From: Pseudomonadota bacterium
Lineage (GTDB): Bacteria > Pseudomonadota > Alphaproteobacteria > UBA8366 > JADFVY01
Assembly: GCA_015222795.1 (NCBI GenBank)
Contig: JADFVY010000403.1
Location: forward strand, 1-14,204
Length of the DNA stretch: 14,204 nucleotides
Reading direction: 5' to 3'
Shown here one piece after another: positions 5,813 through 14,118 of the stretch. The translations under genes were made by a program, and so were the position numbers. Position 1 is the stretch's first letter; the number at the start of each line of letters is the position of its first letter. The notes beneath the pieces were generated by a model that had not been told where the DNA came from, ran no database searches, and saw only the letters and a program-made list of their open reading frames with translations.

Positions 5813-6919
5813 GTGACCCCCTGCTATTTCGATCATAATGCGACAACGCCTCCGCGGCCTGAAACCGTGGAGGCGGTTTCGCATGCGCTTGGTGCGTGGG
5901 GAAACCCCTCGTCGGTCCATTCATATGGCCGCGCGGCCCGGCGCATCGTGGAGGACTCAAGGCGCCATGTCGGCGGGTTGGCCGGGGTGGACCCGGCAGC
6001 GGTGGTTTTCACCAGCGGCGGCACCGAGGCCAACAATCTGGCCCTGCGCGGCTGTGGGCGGGCGCGCATCCTGGTCTCGGCGATCGAGCACCTCTCCGTG
6101 CTGGAGGCGGCCAATAATATCGAGCTAATCCCCGTGGACGAAAACGGCGTCGTCGATCTCAAGGCTTTGCAAGCGACGCTGGGCGACGGCGGTGACACCG
6201 TCGTCTCCGTCATGCTGGCCAACAACGAGACCGGGGTTATCCAGCCGGTAAGCCGAGCCGCCGCGCTGGCCCATGAGGCAGGCGCGCTGTTCCATTGCGA
6301 CGCGGTACAGGGCGCGGGCAGGCTGAAGCTGGATTTCAGCACGCTGGGCGCCGACCTGATGACCCTCTCCGCCCACAAGATTGGCGGGCCAAAGGGGGCC
6401 GGCGCGCTGATCGCCGCCGACCATGTGCAGTTGGGTGCGATTAATCGTGGCGGCGGCCAGGAACGCGGCCGACGCTCTGGCACCGAGAACGTCCCCGGCA
6501 TCGCCGGCTTCGGCGCGGCGGCTGAACAGGCGTCGGCGGAGGTCGCGTCGGCGGGTAACCTTGCCGCGCTGCGCGACAGGCTGGAGGAACGAGTGCTTGC
6601 GGAAATCCCGGGCGCCCGGATCGTCGGGGCCGGCGCGGCGCGCCTGCCCAACACAAGCTGCATCGCGCTGCCCGGTATTTCGGCGGAAACCCAGATCATG
6701 GCGCTCGACCTCGCCGGTTTCGCGGTCAGCGCGGGCTCCGCCTGCTCGTCGGGCAAGGTAAAGCCCAGCCACGTCCTGGCCGCCATGGGGTTCGACAACG
6801 ACATCGCCGCCTGCGCCATCCGCGTCAGTCTCGGCGCCGGCAACAGCGAGGCCGACATCGAGGGGTTCGTCGCCGCCTACCGCGATTTCGCCAAGAGGGC
6901 GGGGGCGACGGCGGCCTGA
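5813..6919 (+). CDS. Class I cysteine desulfurase (NifS/IscS-like)
   Basis: PLP enzyme that removes sulfur from cysteine to a persulfide, giving alanine. Motifs in order: YFDHNATTPP (5-14), TSGGTEANNLAL, His93 in AIEH, NNETG, HCDAVQ (Asp163), the PLP lysine Lys189 in SAHKIGGPKG, RSGTEN, and the active Cys311 in SAGSACSSGKVKPSH. The long loop around Cys311 makes it class I, unlike SufS further on. At 368 residues it is shorter than IscS (404): it ends soon after the last helix and lacks the C-terminal tail that IscS uses to hold IscU. No iscU is in the window. The start is GTG 5813, with GGGG seven bases upstream; the frame runs further upstream but only as overlap with iscR. I give no symbol because nifS and iscS cannot be separated here. 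Confidence 0.93.
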   Translation: MTPCYFDHNATTPPRPETVEAVSHALGAWGNPSSVHSYGRAARRIVEDSRRHVGGLAGVDPAAVVFTSGGTEANNLALRGCGRARILVSAIEHLSVLEAANNIELIPVDENGVVDLKALQATLGDGGDTVVSVMLANNETGVIQPVSRAAALAHEAGALFHCDAVQGAGRLKLDFSTLGADLMTLSAHKIGGPKGAGALIAADHVQLGAINRGGGQERGRRSGTENVPGIAGFGAAAEQASAEVASAGNLAALRDRLEERVLAEIPGARIVGAGAARLPNTSCIALPGISAETQIMALDLAGFAVSAGSACSSGKVKPSHVLAAMGFDNDIAACAIRVSLGAGNSEADIEGFVAAYRDFAKRAGATAA

Positions 6920-6952
6920 AAAAGGCCGATTCTGGGGGCCTCGGACGCCCCC
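6912..6952 (+). terminator. Two GC-rich hairpins after the class I desulfurase
   Basis: First stem CGGCCT (6912-6917) and AGGCCG (6923-6928), loop GAAAA, spans the desulfurase stop codon. Second stem GGGGGC (6934-6939) and GCCCCC (6947-6952) has a 7-nt loop. Neither is followed by a U tract, so termination would be weak or factor-dependent. They mark the boundary between the two blocks of the locus. Confidence 0.45.
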
Positions 6953-6963
6953 TGCGACAATCT

Positions 6964-7017
6964 GGACCAAATTGTATCTGTTTTCCACTTGAAATCAGGA
7001 CCAAATCGTATATGTTT
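6964..7017 (+). repeat. Pair of 20-bp direct repeats upstream of the SUF block
   Basis: GGACCAAATTGTATCTGTTT (6964-6983) and GGACCAAATCGTATATGTTT (6998-7017) differ at only two positions and are 34 bp apart start to start, about three helical turns. They lie in the AT-rich regulatory gap before the second Rrf2 gene; the second copy overlaps the putative -10 box. This looks like a tandem operator or activator site; the binding protein is unknown. Confidence 0.8.
6989..7016 (+). promoter_or_regulatory. Putative promoter of the rrf2-suf operon
   Basis: TTGAAA (6989-6994) and TATGTT (7011-7016) are 16 bases apart; the start would be near 7022. The -10 region lies in the second direct repeat, and the start point falls within the IscR-like palindrome, as expected for a repressed promoter. 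The -10 box is poor, so the exact boxes are uncertain. Confidence 0.35.
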
Positions 7018-7042
7018 AAACCGTACTAAAACAGTGCGGTAT
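7018..7042 (+). promoter_or_regulatory. IscR type 1-like operator
   Basis: A 25-bp imperfect palindrome with core ACCGTACT-AAAAC-AGTGCGGT (7020-7027 and 7033-7040, one mismatched pair). Against the E. coli type 1 IscR consensus as I remember it, 20 of 25 positions agree, including the central ACT-(5)-AGT and the 3' TAT. It ends 7 bases before the ATG of the second Rrf2 gene, where no Shine-Dalgarno is seen, and overlaps the predicted transcription start. Either Rrf2 protein could bind it. Confidence 0.5.
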
Positions 7043-7049
7043 AGAAATT

Positions 7050-7508
7050 ATGTTCAAGATCAGCAGGATGACGGATTACGGGGTCGTGGTAATGGCCCAG
7101 TTGGCGCAGGCGTCGGACGCGGTGGTGACCGCGCCGGACCTTGCGGCCGTGGCTGGTTTGCCGGCGCCGACGGTCGCCAAGATCCTGAAGCGCATGACCC
7201 GGGGCGGGCTGGTGACGTCGCATCGCGGCATCAATGGCGGCTATGCGCTGTCGCGGCCCGCGACCGAAATCAGCGTGGCGGATATTATCGGCGCGCTTGA
7301 AGGTCCGCTGGCGGTGACGGCCTGCGTTGACGGCGCCACCGGGGACGCCTGTTCGGTGGAAAGCCTCTGCCTGATCCGCGGCTGCTGGGACCGGGTCAAT
7401 GCCGCGGTTAACCGCACCTTGCAATCCATGTCGCTGGCCGAGATCGCGACGCCACTGAATTTCATTGATCTACCGGTGGCGCGCAAAAACGCGCCGGCCG
7501 ACAGTTAA
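7050..7508 (+). CDS. Rrf2-family SUF system regulator
   Basis: A 152-residue winged-helix repressor or activator of the Rrf2 family, of the kind found at the head of suf operons (TIGR02944-like). It has the family start MFKISRMTDYGVVVMAQLA, a recognition helix in PAPTVAKILKRM and the wing HRGINGGYAL. Four cysteines lie in the sensing region: Cys92, Cys101, Cys107 and Cys112 (ACVDG...CSVESLCLIRGCW). That is a different set from the C-C-C-H of the IscR at 5302-5793, so the two probably sense different cluster states. The start ATG has no clear ribosome site; the region before it is taken up by the palindrome at 7018-7042, suggesting weak translation or a leaderless or autoregulated message. sufB follows after 19 bases, so it is the first gene of the SUF operon. 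Confidence 0.92.
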   Translation: MFKISRMTDYGVVVMAQLAQASDAVVTAPDLAAVAGLPAPTVAKILKRMTRGGLVTSHRGINGGYALSRPATEISVADIIGALEGPLAVTACVDGATGDACSVESLCLIRGCWDRVNAAVNRTLQSMSLAEIATPLNFIDLPVARKNAPADS

Positions 7509-7527
7509 TACAACGGGAGAACAAGAC

Positions 7528-8982
<1,455 letters not shown>

Positions 8983-9016
8983 CGCTGTCTCCAAATTCAC
9001 GGAGATTAAAAGAGAA

Positions 9017-9775
9017 ATGGCATTGCTGGAAATCCGCAATCTGCATGTGAACGTCGAGGACAAGCCGATCCTGAAGGGGCTGAACCTCACCATTGACCGG
9101 GGCGAGGTGCACGCCATCATGGGCCCGAACGGCGCCGGGAAGAGCACGCTGTCCTACGTGATCGCCGGGCGTGCGGGCTATGACGTGACCGATGGGCAGG
9201 TGTTGTTCGACGGCAAGGATATCCTGGAAATGGAAGCGGACGAGCGCGCCCGCGCCGGCCTGTTCCTGGCCTTCCAGTATCCCGTCGAAATCCCGGGCGT
9301 AACCAATACGACCTTCCTGAAAACGGCGCTGAATGCCGTGCGCAAGGGGAGGGGCGAGGGCGAACTGGACGCCATGCAGTTTCTGAAATATGTGCGCGAG
9401 AAGGCGAAACCCCTGGGCATCGGTGACGATATGCTCAAGCGCGGCGTGAATGTCGGGTTCTCGGGCGGCGAAAAGAAGCGCAACGAGGTGCTGCAGATGG
9501 CTGTGCTGGAGCCGAAGATGGCGGTGCTGGACGAGACCGATTCCGGCCTCGATATCGATGCGCTGAAGGTCGTGGCCGAGGGCGTCAACGCGCTGCGCAG
9601 CCCGGAAAACGCGACCCTGATCATCACCCATTACCAGCGCCTGCTGGACTATATCGTGCCCGACCATGTGCATGTTCTGGCCGACGGTCGTATCGTGAAG
9701 TCCGGCGGCAAGGAACTGGCGCTTGAGCTTGAGGCCAAGGGTTACGCCGAATTTGCCGGCGCTGAAGCAGCCTGA
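9017..9775 (+). CDS. sufC: SUF ATPase SufC
   Basis: ABC-type ATPase that drives shape changes in SufBC2D; cytosolic, not a transporter. The 252-residue product shows Walker A GPNGAGKST (36-44), Q-loop AFQYP (85-89), signature FSGGEKKR (148-155), Walker B MAVLDETDSGLD (168-179) and H-loop His205 in ITHYQRLLDY. Asp173-Glu172 order and the LDETDSGLDIDALK block are specific to SufC. Start ATG 9017 begins MALLEIRNLH; the frame extends back to 8885 only as an overlap with sufB. sufD begins 14 bases after the stop. Confidence 0.98.
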   Translation: MALLEIRNLHVNVEDKPILKGLNLTIDRGEVHAIMGPNGAGKSTLSYVIAGRAGYDVTDGQVLFDGKDILEMEADERARAGLFLAFQYPVEIPGVTNTTFLKTALNAVRKGRGEGELDAMQFLKYVREKAKPLGIGDDMLKRGVNVGFSGGEKKRNEVLQMAVLEPKMAVLDETDSGLDIDALKVVAEGVNALRSPENATLIITHYQRLLDYIVPDHVHVLADGRIVKSGGKELALELEAKGYAEFAGAEAA

Positions 9776-9789
9776 GGAACGACAGGGAC

Positions 9790-11124
9790 ATGGCACAGGA
9801 CCAAAATCTGAAATTCTCCCTCGCCGGCCCGTTCGACGAGGCCGCGCCGCGCCTGCCGGGCGCCGATCTTGCCTGGCTGGATGCGTTGCGTTCCCAGGGG
9901 ATTGAGGCTTTTCGCGCGAACGGCTTGCCGAACCGCAAGGTCGAGGCCTGGCGCTATACCAATGTGGGCGGGCTGGAAAAGCAGGGCTTCGCGCCGCTGG
10001 CCGAGTCCGCGGCGTTGGCCTCTTTGCCGGAGGGTGCGGCGCTGGCGATTGAAGGGGCCTGCAAGATTGTTTTCGTGAACGGACGGTTGCGGGCCGATTT
10101 GTCCGACCTTGATCATCTGCCCGAGGGCGTGCATGCGCACGGCCTTACCGAGGCCCTTGCCGACCTCGAAGAACTGATCGCCCCGGCCTCGAAAGGGCGT
10201 GACGGTGCGCTGGCCGCGCTGAACGACGCCTTCATGGAAGACGGGCTGGTACTGCGTGTCGCCGCCGGCGCCATTGTGGAAACCCCGATCCATCTGATTT
10301 CCGTCGGCGTCCCGGTCGAGGGGCAGGCGGTTGCCTTCCATCCGCGTAATCTGGTGGTCGCGGGCAAGGGCAGCCGGGCGACGCTGATCGAATCCCACAT
10401 TGGCGCGGGCGAGGGCTCGTATTTTTCCAACTCGATCACCGATATTCAGGTGGCCAGGGGCGCGACCCTGACCCATGCCAAGCTGCAGGACGAGGGGCCG
10501 AAGGCCTTCCATGTGGCGCTGGTCCGGGTGCGCATCGGCGACGAGGCTGTCTATGACAATTTCGTGCTGCATCGCGGGGCGGAACTGGCGCGCAACGAGG
10601 TCCATGCGCGGATCGACGGCACGGGCGCCGAATGCCGGCTGAACGGGGCCTATCTGGGCGCCAACCGCCAGCATATGGACAACACCACCGTGATCGAGCA
10701 CAAGGCGCCGGGCAGCAGTTCCAGCGAGGTCTTCAAGGGCGCGCTGGATGGCCGCGCGCGCGGCGTGTTTCAGGGGCGCATCGTCGTCCATCGCGACGCC
10801 CAGCAGACCGAGGGCAATCAGCTCAACAAGACGCTGCTGTTGAGCCGCGACGCCGAGATGGACACCAAGCCGGAACTGGTTATCTACGCCGACGATGTAA
10901 AATGCAGCCATGGCGCGACCATCGGCGAGTTGGACGATGCCGCGCTGTTCTATCTGCGTAGCCGTGGCATCGACGAGGCCACCGCGCGTGACATACTGGT
11001 CTCGGCCTTCCTGAACGAGGCGGTCGAGGAATTGCGCGATCCGACCCTGGCCGACGCCTTCCGGGCGCGGATCGAGGGCTGGGTGGATGCGCGCCATAAA
11101 AGCGAAGGGGAGAAGGCGGCATGA
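9790..11124 (+). CDS. sufD: SUF scaffold subunit SufD
   Basis: Partner of SufB in the SufBC2D scaffold, needed for iron entry. The 444-residue product has the SufD-type N-terminal helical part (GLPNRKVEAWRYTNV, 46-60), a beta-helix core, and the C-terminal YADDVKCSHGATIGELDD followed by FYLRSRGID. His374 in CSHGAT corresponds to E. coli SufD His360, which faces SufB's cysteine in the cluster site. The product ends in a charged helix. Its TGA overlaps the ATG of sufS by four bases (ATGA), showing translational coupling. The gene order B-C-D-S is the SUF core order. Confidence 0.97.
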   Translation: MAQDQNLKFSLAGPFDEAAPRLPGADLAWLDALRSQGIEAFRANGLPNRKVEAWRYTNVGGLEKQGFAPLAESAALASLPEGAALAIEGACKIVFVNGRLRADLSDLDHLPEGVHAHGLTEALADLEELIAPASKGRDGALAALNDAFMEDGLVLRVAAGAIVETPIHLISVGVPVEGQAVAFHPRNLVVAGKGSRATLIESHIGAGEGSYFSNSITDIQVARGATLTHAKLQDEGPKAFHVALVRVRIGDEAVYDNFVLHRGAELARNEVHARIDGTGAECRLNGAYLGANRQHMDNTTVIEHKAPGSSSSEVFKGALDGRARGVFQGRIVVHRDAQQTEGNQLNKTLLLSRDAEMDTKPELVIYADDVKCSHGATIGELDDAALFYLRSRGIDEATARDILVSAFLNEAVEELRDPTLADAFRARIEGWVDARHKSEGEKAA

Positions 11125-12371
11125 GTGCGATCGCTGAAGCAATGACGAGTCCGGTCTTCGATGTCGAGGCCATCCGGCGGGATTTTCCGATCCTGACGCG
11201 CGAGATCCACGGCAAGCCGCTGGTCTTTCTGGACAGCGCCGCCTCGGCCCAGAAGCCGCGCCAGGTGATCGATGCCGAGCGCTATATCTATGAGAATGAA
11301 TACGCCAACGTCCATCGCGGCATTCACTATCTCAGCCAGATCTGCACCGATCGCATGGAGGCCGCGCGCGAGAAAATCCGCGTCTTCCTGAATGCGGGTA
11401 AAACCGGCGAGATTATCTTTACCCGCAACGCAACGGAATCGATCAATCTGGTCGCCGCGTCCTGGGGCCGCAAGTTCCTGAAGGCGGGCGACGAGATCAT
11501 CCTGTCCGAGATGGAGCATCACTCCAACATCATCCCCTGGCAATTCCTGCGTGATGAACTGGGCGTGGTGCTGCGCATCGCCCCGGTGACCGACGATGGC
11601 GAGTTCCGGCTCGACGAATTCGCGAAGCTTCTGGGCGAGCGCACCAAACTGGTAGCGATCACCCATATGTCCAACGTGCTGGGCACCATCGTGCCGGTCG
11701 CCGATGTGGTGCGCATGTCCCATGACGCGGGCGCCAAGGTGCTGCTGGACGGCGCCCAGGCGGTGACCCATATCCCGGTCGATGTGCAGGCGCTGGATTG
11801 CGATTTTTATGTTTTTTCCGGCCATAAGCTCTACGGCCCGTCTGGCATCGGCGTGCTCTACGGCAAGGAAGAACTGCTGGAGGCCATGCCGCCCTATATG
11901 GGCGGCGGCGAGATGATCCGCAGCGTCACCTTCGAGAAGGCCGAATGGGCCGACCTGCCCTACAAGTTCGAGGCCGGCACCCCGGCGATCGCGCAGGCCG
12001 TGGGCCTGGGCGCGGCGGTGGATTATGTCACCGGGCTGGGGCTGGACGCCATCGGCGCCCATGAGGCCGATCTGCTGACCTATGCGACACAGCGGCTTTC
12101 CGCCGTCGAGGGGCTGAAGATCATCGGCACGGCGCCGGGCAAGGCGAGCGTTCTGTCCTTCACCATGGACTGCGCCCATCCGCATGATATCGGCACCCTG
12201 GTCGATCGCGCCGGCGTGGCGATCCGGGTCGGGCATCATTGCGCCCAGCCGCTGATGGACCGCATGTGCCTGGCGGCGACGGCGCGGGCGTCCTTCGGGC
12301 TCTACAACACGCGCGGCGAAGTCGATGTGCTGGCCAATTCGCTGGAAGCGGTACAGGAGTTTTTCGGCTGA
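11121..12371 (+). CDS. sufS: Class II cysteine desulfurase SufS
   Basis: PLP-dependent desulfurase that supplies sulfur to the SUF scaffold. The 416-residue product shows FLDSAASAQKP, NVHRGIHYLS, TRNATESINLVA, MEHHSNIIPW, DGAQAVTHIPVD, the PLP lysine Lys236 in FSGHKLYGP, and the catalytic Cys374 in RVGHHCAQPLMDR. Lys236 and Cys374 are each ten positions beyond Lys226 and Cys364 of E. coli SufS, consistent with a ten-residue longer N-terminus. The short RxGHHC segment marks class II, in contrast to the class I enzyme at 5813-6919. Such enzymes need a sulfur acceptor; no sufE is seen, and sufU follows at once (TGATG, one-base overlap), so SufU is the likely partner. Confidence 0.98.
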   Translation: MSAIAEAMTSPVFDVEAIRRDFPILTREIHGKPLVFLDSAASAQKPRQVIDAERYIYENEYANVHRGIHYLSQICTDRMEAAREKIRVFLNAGKTGEIIFTRNATESINLVAASWGRKFLKAGDEIILSEMEHHSNIIPWQFLRDELGVVLRIAPVTDDGEFRLDEFAKLLGERTKLVAITHMSNVLGTIVPVADVVRMSHDAGAKVLLDGAQAVTHIPVDVQALDCDFYVFSGHKLYGPSGIGVLYGKEELLEAMPPYMGGGEMIRSVTFEKAEWADLPYKFEAGTPAIAQAVGLGAAVDYVTGLGLDAIGAHEADLLTYATQRLSAVEGLKIIGTAPGKASVLSFTMDCAHPHDIGTLVDRAGVAIRVGHHCAQPLMDRMCLAATARASFGLYNTRGEVDVLANSLEAVQEFFG

Positions 12372-12847
12372 TGTTCGACGAGTTGAGAGAGCTGTATCAG
12401 GAGGTCATCCTGGACCATGGCAAGAGCCCGCGGAATTTCCGCGAGATCGACCATGCGAAATATCACGCCCACGGTAACAATCCGATGTGCGGCGACCAGT
12501 TGGAAGTCTTCGTTCAGATGGATGATTCCAGCAACATCACCGACGTCAGTTTCCTGGGCAAGGGATGTGCGATTTCCGTGGCCTCGGCCTCGCTGATGAC
12601 CGAGATGTTGCGCGGCAAGAATATCGAGCAGGCCCGTCAAATGTTCGAGGGCTTTCATGAAATGTGCACCACTGGCGACGATAATGCGCTGGCGAGCGTG
12701 CCCGAGGAGGACGCCGACCGGCTGCAGGTGCTGTCGGGGGTGAGCGAGTTTCCCATGCGGGTTAAATGCGCGACGCTGGCCTGGCACACCATGAACGCGG
12801 CCACAAAGGGCGAGGCGGAGATATCCACCGAGGACGAGCGGGGTTGA
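12371..12847 (+). CDS. sufU: SufU-type sulfur relay protein (IscU fold)
   Basis: A 158-residue IscU-fold protein of the SufU group, which takes persulfide sulfur from SufS by zinc-ligand exchange and hands it to SufB. Ligands are Cys40 and Asp42 in NPMCGDQ, Cys66 in GKGCAISVASAS, and Cys133 in RVKCATLAWHT. The stretch at about 97-125, between the second and third cysteines, is the insertion that separates SufU from IscU. It lacks the LPPVK loop IscU uses for HscA, in line with SufU. The ATG overlaps the sufS stop codon. sufT begins 5 bases after its stop. Confidence 0.95.
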   Translation: MFDELRELYQEVILDHGKSPRNFREIDHAKYHAHGNNPMCGDQLEVFVQMDDSSNITDVSFLGKGCAISVASASLMTEMLRGKNIEQARQMFEGFHEMCTTGDDNALASVPEEDADRLQVLSGVSEFPMRVKCATLAWHTMNAATKGEAEISTEDERG

Positions 12848-12852
12848 ACGAC

Positions 12853-13254
12853 ATGACAGAACATAGCCAGAATTTCCGTGATTTCATGCCGGTCACGCCG
12901 ACACCCGACGGCAAGGCGCGCGCCGGTGCGCCGCTGGCCGCGGATGCCACGGTGGCCGACAGCGAGGCGGTGATCGACGCGTTGCGCACCGTCCACGATC
13001 CGGAAATCCCGGTGAACATTTACGAGCTGGGCCTGATTTACGGCATGGAGATCGACGGGGCGGGTAACGTCGCGATCGACATGACCCTGACCGCGCCGGC
13101 CTGCCCGGTGGCCGGAGAGATGCCGCAATGGGCGGCCGACGCCGTGGCCGCCATCGAGGGCGTGGGCGAGGTCGAGGTTTCGATGGTCTGGGACCCGCCC
13201 TGGTCGCCGACGCGCATGTCCGATGACGCCAGAATGTTCCTGGACATGGGTTGA
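12853..13254 (+). CDS. sufT: SufT, DUF59/MIP18-family maturation factor
   Basis: DUF59-domain protein involved in Fe-S protein maturation or delivery; its exact chemistry is unsettled. The 133-residue product has DPEIPVNIYELGLIYGM (49-65), the core motif of the family, and Cys84 in TAPACPVAGEM, the conserved reactive cysteine. A third block, VWDPPWSPTRMS (112-123), is typical. Residues 1-35 are a poorly conserved, probably flexible extension. The ATG at 12853 is chosen because the frame upstream (from 12766) only overlaps sufU. It sits in the middle of the suf operon. Confidence 0.94.
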   Translation: MTEHSQNFRDFMPVTPTPDGKARAGAPLAADATVADSEAVIDALRTVHDPEIPVNIYELGLIYGMEIDGAGNVAIDMTLTAPACPVAGEMPQWAADAVAAIEGVGEVEVSMVWDPPWSPTRMSDDARMFLDMG

Positions 13255-13284
13255 GCACGGCTGGAATAAATGGAGAGCAGGATT

Positions 13285-13623
13285 ATGGAACGACCCCAAT
13301 TGATGACATTGACGGACGCCGCCGCCGAGCGCGTGAAAAAATTAATGGCGATGAGCGACGAGCCGGTCCTTGGCGTGCGCGTGGGCGTGACCCAGCAGGG
13401 CTGCTCGGGCATGAGCTACAAAATGGAATATGCCGAGGATGAGCGCCCGGGCGAGGAAATAATCGAGGACAAGGGCGTAAAGGTCTTCGTCGAGCCGACC
13501 GCGACAATGTTTCTCATTGGCTCGGAGATGGATTGGCTGGAAGATAAGCTCGAGTCCCGGTTCGTGTTCAACAACCCGAACGCCAAGGGCACCTGCGGCT
13601 GCGGGGAATCCTTCCACGTCTGA
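13285..13623 (+). CDS. sufA: A-type Fe-S carrier (SufA/IscA-like)
   Basis: Small carrier that receives a cluster and passes it to target enzymes. The 112-residue product has the three conserved cysteines: Cys40 in QQGCSGMSY and the pair Cys104 and Cys106 in GTCGCGESF, the C-x63-C-x-C layout of the HesB/IscA fold. DLDxLxGS-like residues appear as IGSEMDWLEDKLESRFVFNNPNA. Two starts are possible: ATG 13285 (MERPQLMTLT), with GGAG nine bases upstream, preferred, and ATG 13270, five codons earlier. Its place in the SUF operon favours sufA over iscA or erpA, though sequence alone does not settle this. Confidence 0.92.
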   Translation: MERPQLMTLTDAAAERVKKLMAMSDEPVLGVRVGVTQQGCSGMSYKMEYAEDERPGEEIIEDKGVKVFVEPTATMFLIGSEMDWLEDKLESRFVFNNPNAKGTCGCGESFHV

Positions 13624-13646
13624 TTTGCGTGGTTGTTTTTGTGCGC

Positions 13647-13672
13647 CGCCGCGGATAGGAATGTCCGCGGCG
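13647..13672 (+). terminator. Hairpin between sufA and ferredoxin gene
   Basis: CGCCGCGGA (13647-13655), loop TAGGAATG and TCCGCGGCG (13664-13672) make a perfect 9-bp stem followed by CTTTC. The U tract is short, so it may act as a partial terminator that lowers ferredoxin expression relative to the suf genes, or just as a stabilising hairpin. Confidence 0.6.
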
Positions 13673-13695
13673 CTTTCATGAGTAATCGAGGCAAC

Positions 13696-14028
13696 ATGGC
13701 GAAAATGATCTTCATCAAACCGGACGGCAACCGCGTCGAAGTGGACGCGCCGCTGGGCCTGTCGGTCATGGAAATCGCCCACCGCAACGATATAGACATC
13801 GAAGGCGCATGCGGCGGCTCGCTGGCCTGTTCCACCTGCCACGTGATCGTCGATCCCGCCTGGGCCGGCAAATTGCCGGAACCCACCGAGGAAGAGGAAG
13901 ACATGCTCGACCTCGCCTTCGCCCTGACCCGAACCTCGCGACTGGGCTGCCAGATCATCGTCACGGCGGAACTGGACGGCATCACCGTCACCCTGCCGGA
14001 AGAGACGCATAATTTTCTGCTGGATTGA
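13696..14028 (+). CDS. [2Fe-2S] ferredoxin, adrenodoxin type
   Basis: Small electron carrier. The 110-residue product holds a [2Fe-2S] site with Cys39, Cys45, Cys48 (GACGGSLACSTCHV, C-x5-C-x2-C) and Cys85 (RLGCQI), the arrangement of ISC-type and mitochondrial adrenodoxin-like ferredoxins, distinct from plant-type C-x4-C-x2-C. The acidic stretch PEPTEEEEDMLDLA (61-74) is the usual partner-binding helix. Start is ATG 13696 with GAGG four bases upstream; upstream ATGs at 13633 and 13678 are less likely, as one lies before the hairpin and neither has a ribosome site. As the last gene of the operon it probably provides electrons for cluster assembly (inference). Confidence 0.94.
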   Translation: MAKMIFIKPDGNRVEVDAPLGLSVMEIAHRNDIDIEGACGGSLACSTCHVIVDPAWAGKLPEPTEEEEDMLDLAFALTRTSRLGCQIIVTAELDGITVTLPEETHNFLLD

Positions 14029-14059
14029 TTGTCGAGTTTTTTTGCTGGCGGCGCCCTAA

Positions 14060-14099
14060 GAGCCTGTTAATCATAAGACTGCTAAAACAACGCAGGCTC
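14060..14099. repeat. 7-bp inverted repeat before the last gene
   Basis: GAGCCTG (14060-14066) and CAGGCTC (14093-14099) are perfect inverted copies 26 bases apart, in the AT-rich gap between the ferredoxin gene and the partial gene at the right edge. There is no U tract after it; a run of seven T (14037-14043) lies upstream, after the ferredoxin stop, but with no stem before it. It may be a regulatory site or a weak terminator. Confidence 0.4.
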
Positions 14100-14118
14100 A
14101 ACAATCCCGCCGGGAATC

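Noticed and set aside
14037..14043. T-run after the ferredoxin gene as a rho-independent terminator
   Set aside because: No stable stem lies directly upstream, so it does not qualify as an intrinsic terminator.
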